Shown here in pieces: positions 43,001 to 49,000 of a stretch of DNA of 64,000 nucleotides (the stretch's first letter is position 1; each line of letters starts with the position of its first letter). Source of the DNA: Mesorhizobium neociceri (lineage in GTDB: Bacteria; Pseudomonadota; Alphaproteobacteria; Rhizobiales; Rhizobiaceae). A model generated the notes under the pieces. The model was not told the origin of the DNA. It searched no databases and saw only the letters and a program-made list of their open reading frames with translations. The DNA is taken from NCBI RefSeq assembly GCF_013520985.1, contig NZ_JACDTY010000005.1, forward strand, positions 248,001 to 312,000, given 5' to 3'. The position numbers were made by a program, and so were the translations under genes.

Positions 43001-46000
43001 ACGGCATCTTCGCCTGGAACGACGCACAGACCGTGCTCGTCTCCTCACCGAGCGATGGCACGCCCGAAAACCGCATCGTCGCCACCATCAGCAACACCGT
43101 CACCTCCGACAAGGCGGACGGCATCTATGCCGATGTCGAAAGCCAGAAGGTCAGCGTTGAGGTGGTCGATTCCGACACCGCCGCTGTCCGGATCATCGAG
43201 ACCAATGACAGCACCACAGTGTCGCAGGCCGGCGAAACCGACAGCTACCAGATCGTGCTGTCGACACAGCCGATCGCGCCGGTAACGGTCCACATCACTA
43301 TTGACGGCCAAGCCAGCGTCGATCTCGGTACTTCGCCTGGCGTGCAGCAGGACGCCACGGGCTACTTCGTGGTCTTCGACGGCACCAACTGGGATCAGCC
43401 GGTCACCGTCAATCTCGTCTTCGACAGCGCCGGCCAGGCGCCGCCCGAAGGCATCCGCGTGTTTTCGCAGCAGCCGCATGATCTGACGCGCATCGGCGGG
43501 CCGTTGTTCGTCGAGGGCGGCGTCGGACCGGAAGACCGTTCGCTGACGCCTTCGGTGGCACTGCCGGACGAATTCAACCCGCAAGTTGTCCGGCAAATCG
43601 AGGTCGATGACGGCACTGATGTCGACCAGTTGGTTGTGTTCAGCGACACCGCCCAGGCACCGCTGACGGGCGTTTTGACCGACACTCATATTTCGGGCCT
43701 CGGCATGCCATCCAACCCGCTGTCGGTCGACTATAATGACGGCAATCCGCCGGTCGATGTTGCGCGCGGCATCACCTACACCAATCTGCAAGTGGTCGAA
43801 GTCCTGCTTGGCGTCGCCAACGACAACTTCACCATTGAGAGTACCAAGGACGAGACACTGACGGTCGTGCATGGCGGCGGCGGCAGCGATACGCTGACTG
43901 TCCACAACAGCATCGGACCGGTCGTCCTGTTCGGCGACACGTCGGCCAACGGCCTGCGCTACTCTTCAACGCCGGGCACGCCGAACGGCACCGCCTATTC
44001 GTTCCTCAACACCGGCAACGACATCATCGATGCCTCGGGCGCCCATGGCGTCGTGGTCATCGATGGCGGCGCCGGCACGGACACCCTGACCGGCGGCCAC
44101 GGCACCAACTTCATCGCTGGCGGCGCTGACGCCGATCACATCTTCGGTGGCACCACAGGCAAGAACTGGATCATCGGCGACTCGTCCTTCGACGTCGACT
44201 ATCGCAACCGCACCGTCATCATCGACCATGACGGCGTGAACGCTCAAGGGATCACTGAAACGGCCGGCGCCGACATCATCACCGGCGGCGATACCGGTGA
44301 CGTCATCATCGGCGATCACGGCATCATCACCCAGGTGGCAACGGTCAACGGCTCCACGCTGGTGCTGGTGCCCGGCACGCTCGACATGATGCTCGACCGT
44401 GCGGTCATCAAGGTCGAGACATCGAACCCGTCGGTCGGCGGCGACGACCAGATCGACGCCGGCAAAGGGCCCAACATCGTCTTCGGCGGCTTTGGCGCCG
44501 ACATCATCAAGAGCACCGGTGGCCAGGACCTGGTCGTCGGCGACAATGGCAGCGCCGAATTCGCAAATGGCCTGCCAACCATCGTCAAGACGACGTCGCC
44601 GGAATTCGGCGGCGCCGACCAGATCACCAGCGCCGGCGGCCGCAACATACTGGTCGGCGGCTCGGCCGGCGACTCGATCAAGGTGCTCGGCGGCAGCGTT
44701 CTGGACATCGGCGACGTCGTGCTCGGCGACAATGGCATGATCCTGTTCGATGCCTTCGGCAACGTCACCAGCATCGAGAGCACGGACCCGATCCATTACG
44801 GCGACGACGTCATCGAGACGGGCGCCGGCGACAACATCGTCATTGCCGGCTCCGGCAACGACCAGGTGACCTCGCAGGGCGGCGACGACGTCATCCTCGG
44901 CGACAATGGCAAGGCGACGTTCGAAAACAACATCCTTATCCGGATCGAGAGCGCCTTCGCCGATTTCGCACCGCTGCTAGGTGGCGTGCCGGTGATCATC
45001 GGCTACAAGGATACGATCAAGGCCGGCTCGGGCCGTAACGTCGTGTTCGGCGGCAATGGCGACGACGACATCACCGCCGGCGACGGCGACAGCGTCATCC
45101 TTGGTGACAATGGCTTGGCGATCTTCGACGCCACCGGCCTGCGCGTCTCGGTCGAGACGACTGATATCGCCTATGGCGGCAACGACACCATCACCATCGC
45201 CAGCGGCAACCACGTGCTGATGGGCGGTTCGTTCGCCGACAAGATCACCGCGGGCGGCGGCAACGACGTCATCCTGGGCGACAATGGCATTGCGCTTTAT
45301 GTCGGCGGCAAGATGAGTTCGGTGCGCAGCGAGTGGACCGAGCATGACGGCATCGACGACATACATGCCGGCAATGGCAGCCATGTCGTGTTCGGCGGTG
45401 GCGCCGGCGACAAGGTGATGATCGGTACCGGCAACAGTGTCGTGTTCGGCGACAGCGGCTATGCCGAGTTCGACGACAGCCTGCCGACGCTGGCCTACTC
45501 CATCGACACTGCGAAGGGCGGGTCCGACACGATCACCACCGGTGACGGCGACAACATCGTCGCCGGCGGCGCCTTTGGCGATATCATCACCACCGGCAAT
45601 GGCTCCGACGTCATCTTCGGCGACAATGCGCGGTTCGAGTTCATCATCGCGTCGGCGCCGGGACTGCGCGTGGCCAATTTGCAGCGCGGCTTCACGATCA
45701 GCCCGCTCGATGGCGGCAACGACCTCATCAATTCGGGCGGCAGCAACGACGTCGTCGCCGGTGGCACCGGCGGCGACGAGATCCATGCTGGCGCCGGCAA
45801 CGATCGCCTGTTCGGCGACCACGCTCTGTTCGACCGGGCGCTGCCAAACAACCAGCGCGTCATCTCGATTTACATCACCGACGCCGACGGCGCCGGCAAC
45901 GACAAGATTTACGGCGATGCCGGCAACGACATCATCGATGGCCAGCAAGGCAATGACCGCCTGTTCGGCGGCGACGGCGATGACGACATCACCGGCGGCC

Positions 46001-49000
46001 ACAATGTGGTCGGCGGCGCCGATGGCGACGACTACATTGAAGGCGGGGCCGGCGAAGACGTCGTGCTCGGCGACAATGGCCTGATCGCGCGCAAGGTCGT
46101 GGGTGGCACCGACTGGCGGAGCACGATCTGGCAGCTCAACCCGGCGGTACCGGGCAAAGCACCATCGCTGATGCGCGACGTGATCCGTTTCGATCTCATC
46201 GATGGTGTCGGCGGCAAGGACGAGGTCCATGGCGGCGACGACGATGACCGCATCTTCGGCCAGCGCGGCGACGACCGGATGTCTGGCGACAACGGCATCG
46301 ACGAGATTGTCGGCGGATTGGGCGCCGACCACATCGAAGGCGGCGCAGGGGTGGACTATCTGCTCGGCGACGAGGGCCAGATCCTGCGGGCGTTCAATGC
46401 CGACGGTTCGGCTCTGCTCAACAGCGACGGCAGCTGGCATCGCGATGTGGTGCTGGAAGAGGTCGCAACCATCGTCAGCATGGTCGCTCTCAATTCCAAT
46501 ACGGCCGTCTCGCGCACCAACCTGGCATCCCAGTTGCTGGGTCCCGACATGCTGCTGCTCGCAGGCGTGTACGATCCGAACAACGTCCAGGTCGTCAACG
46601 GCCCGGCGTGGAATACGAAGGCGCTCGGCATCGATCTTGAAGCCGCCTACAACGACTTTATCGATGGCGGCGACGGCGACGACGTGATGTTCGGCCAGCG
46701 TGGCGACGATACGCTGCTCGGCGGCGCCGGCAACGACACCATCTTCGGTGACCGCGCCTCCAATGGCAGCGGCTTCCAGACCGATCTGCCCAAGATCGTT
46801 AACGCTTTCCGGATCATCGCGGTGACCGATCCCACCGTTAACGTCGCGGTTCCCATCGACGGACTGGTGGTGGTTCCCGGCGTCAATCTGTTGCCTTCGG
46901 AACTAACCAACGCGTTGCCGCAGATCGAGATCATGCCCGGCGCAGCCGGATTCCTCGGTGAGTTCTCGGCGAAGAACACGATGCTGCGCGGCAACGGCAA
47001 CCACTTCCAGGTATTTGCCTCGGTGCTGGCCGACGTGACGCGGCTGGAGGACCTTGCCTATGGCAATGACGGCATCGACGGCGGTTCCGGCAATGACAGC
47101 ATCTTCGGCGACGACGGACATATCACCAGCATCCCCGAAACCGGTCTGGCGGTCATCGACAAGGAGGTTGCCGGCCTGTCGGTCTCGATGGGCGACCTGC
47201 TGCGCGACCTGTCGTCGCTGGGATTTGCCAAGGACGCGCTGGATACAGCACCGAATGCGCCAGTTGTCAGCGTGACAGTAGGCGCCGATTGGATCGTTGG
47301 CGGCGACGGCGACGATACCATCTTCGGCGACACCGGGACCATCGTGGTTCCGGCGACGGCGCTGACCCTGGTCGGCGCCAACCTCACCGAAGGCGCGCTC
47401 AGCCTGCACAACTGGCTGATGGACTTCCAGACCGTCGTTGCCGACACGTCGTATACTGCGCATGCGGCGGGCGAACAGGTCATCGCCGACTACGGCGTCA
47501 AGACCGGCACGACGAACGCTACCTTCGTAGCCGGCCAGTCGGTGTTGCGGCCTGCCACGCATCGGTTGAACATCGGCAACGATTATATCCGTGGCGGTCT
47601 CGGCAACGACTTTGTCGTCGGCGACCACGGCGTTGTCGTGCTGCCTGTGGTGAGCGCAGCGAACTCCGCCACGCTTGCCGGCATCTCCACCGCCGAACTC
47701 TCGACCGTCAATGCCGCACTCGCAGCGCAGGACAAGACGCGCACAGCGGCACTGACGGCCCACATAAGCCGTGATCATGCCATCAACGCCAATGCCAACA
47801 AGGTTGGCAACTGGCTGTTCGGCAACGGTCTGGGTTACTCGCTCTCTGTCGGCAACGACCAGCTTTACGGCGACGAAGGCAATGACGTGCTGATCGGCGA
47901 TGTCGGGTTGATCGAGCAGCCGATGCTGACGATCGCCAGCACGACCTCGACCACCAAGTCGATCGCCGACGGCCTGCAGAACTCCTTCTTCAAGACCATA
48001 GACCGGCTCTATCTCGGCACCATCAGCGCGGCGCAGGCGCGTGCCGAGGCCTGGGGCGTGCAATCGACGCTCGCCGCATCGAAGGCCGCCGACTGGTCGA
48101 AGAACGGTTCGGTCAGCTCGTGGCTGCTCGACACCCTGGACAAGCGCCAGGCACAGCGACCCGCTGCCGACTATATCGTTCTCGACAGCGACTACGTGGA
48201 TGGCGGCATCGGCAATGACCTGGTGTTCGGCGACATGGCGGCCGTCATCCCGATCATCACCAACACCACCGGCGCCGGCATGATCCAGAGCATGCGGGTG
48301 CTGCCCGTCGGCGAGACTGCCGCAACGCTGACCGCGACGCTGCGATACGTTTACAACTACGGAGCGTACGGCCCGCTGCATGGCGTCGTCACGTCGGATG
48401 TGAACGTGCGCTCGTCGTTCCTGGTCGATGCTGACTGGCTGATCGGCAATGACGGCGACGATATCCTCTATGGCCTGCTCGGCGCCGACTACATTCTGGG
48501 CGGCAACGGCAACGATCAGCTCTCCGGTGGCAACGGCTTCGATATCGTCAATGGCGGCACCGGCACCAACATCTATGCCTTCGACCGTACGCGCGACACG
48601 GTCCAGGCCGGCGGCGGCACGGATGTGGTTCGCCAGTCGCTGGATGCAGGGTCTGCCAGCCTGGTGCTGGGCAGCTCCTGGGTCAGCCCGCTGATGACGC
48701 GGCTTGGCGCCAATGCCAGGACCGCCGCGGCGACGCTCGACCCGACCGGACTGGCTTCGGTCAGGGTCGGCGCCGCGCCCGCACTGGCCACGGGCATCAG
48801 TGCAACGCCCAAGGTGATCAATACAGTCGCGCAGGCGCTGCTCCGGCCCACGACGGATCTGAACTTCATCAAGGGCTTCGACCAAACAACCTTGCTCGGT
48901 GGAGATGTTGTGCCGTTCATGCGGATGGCGCTGGCGCCGGACGCAGGCGATGCCGGGCTGTTCATGGCGTTTGCCGCCGCCGCTCCGCAGGCGAAGAAAA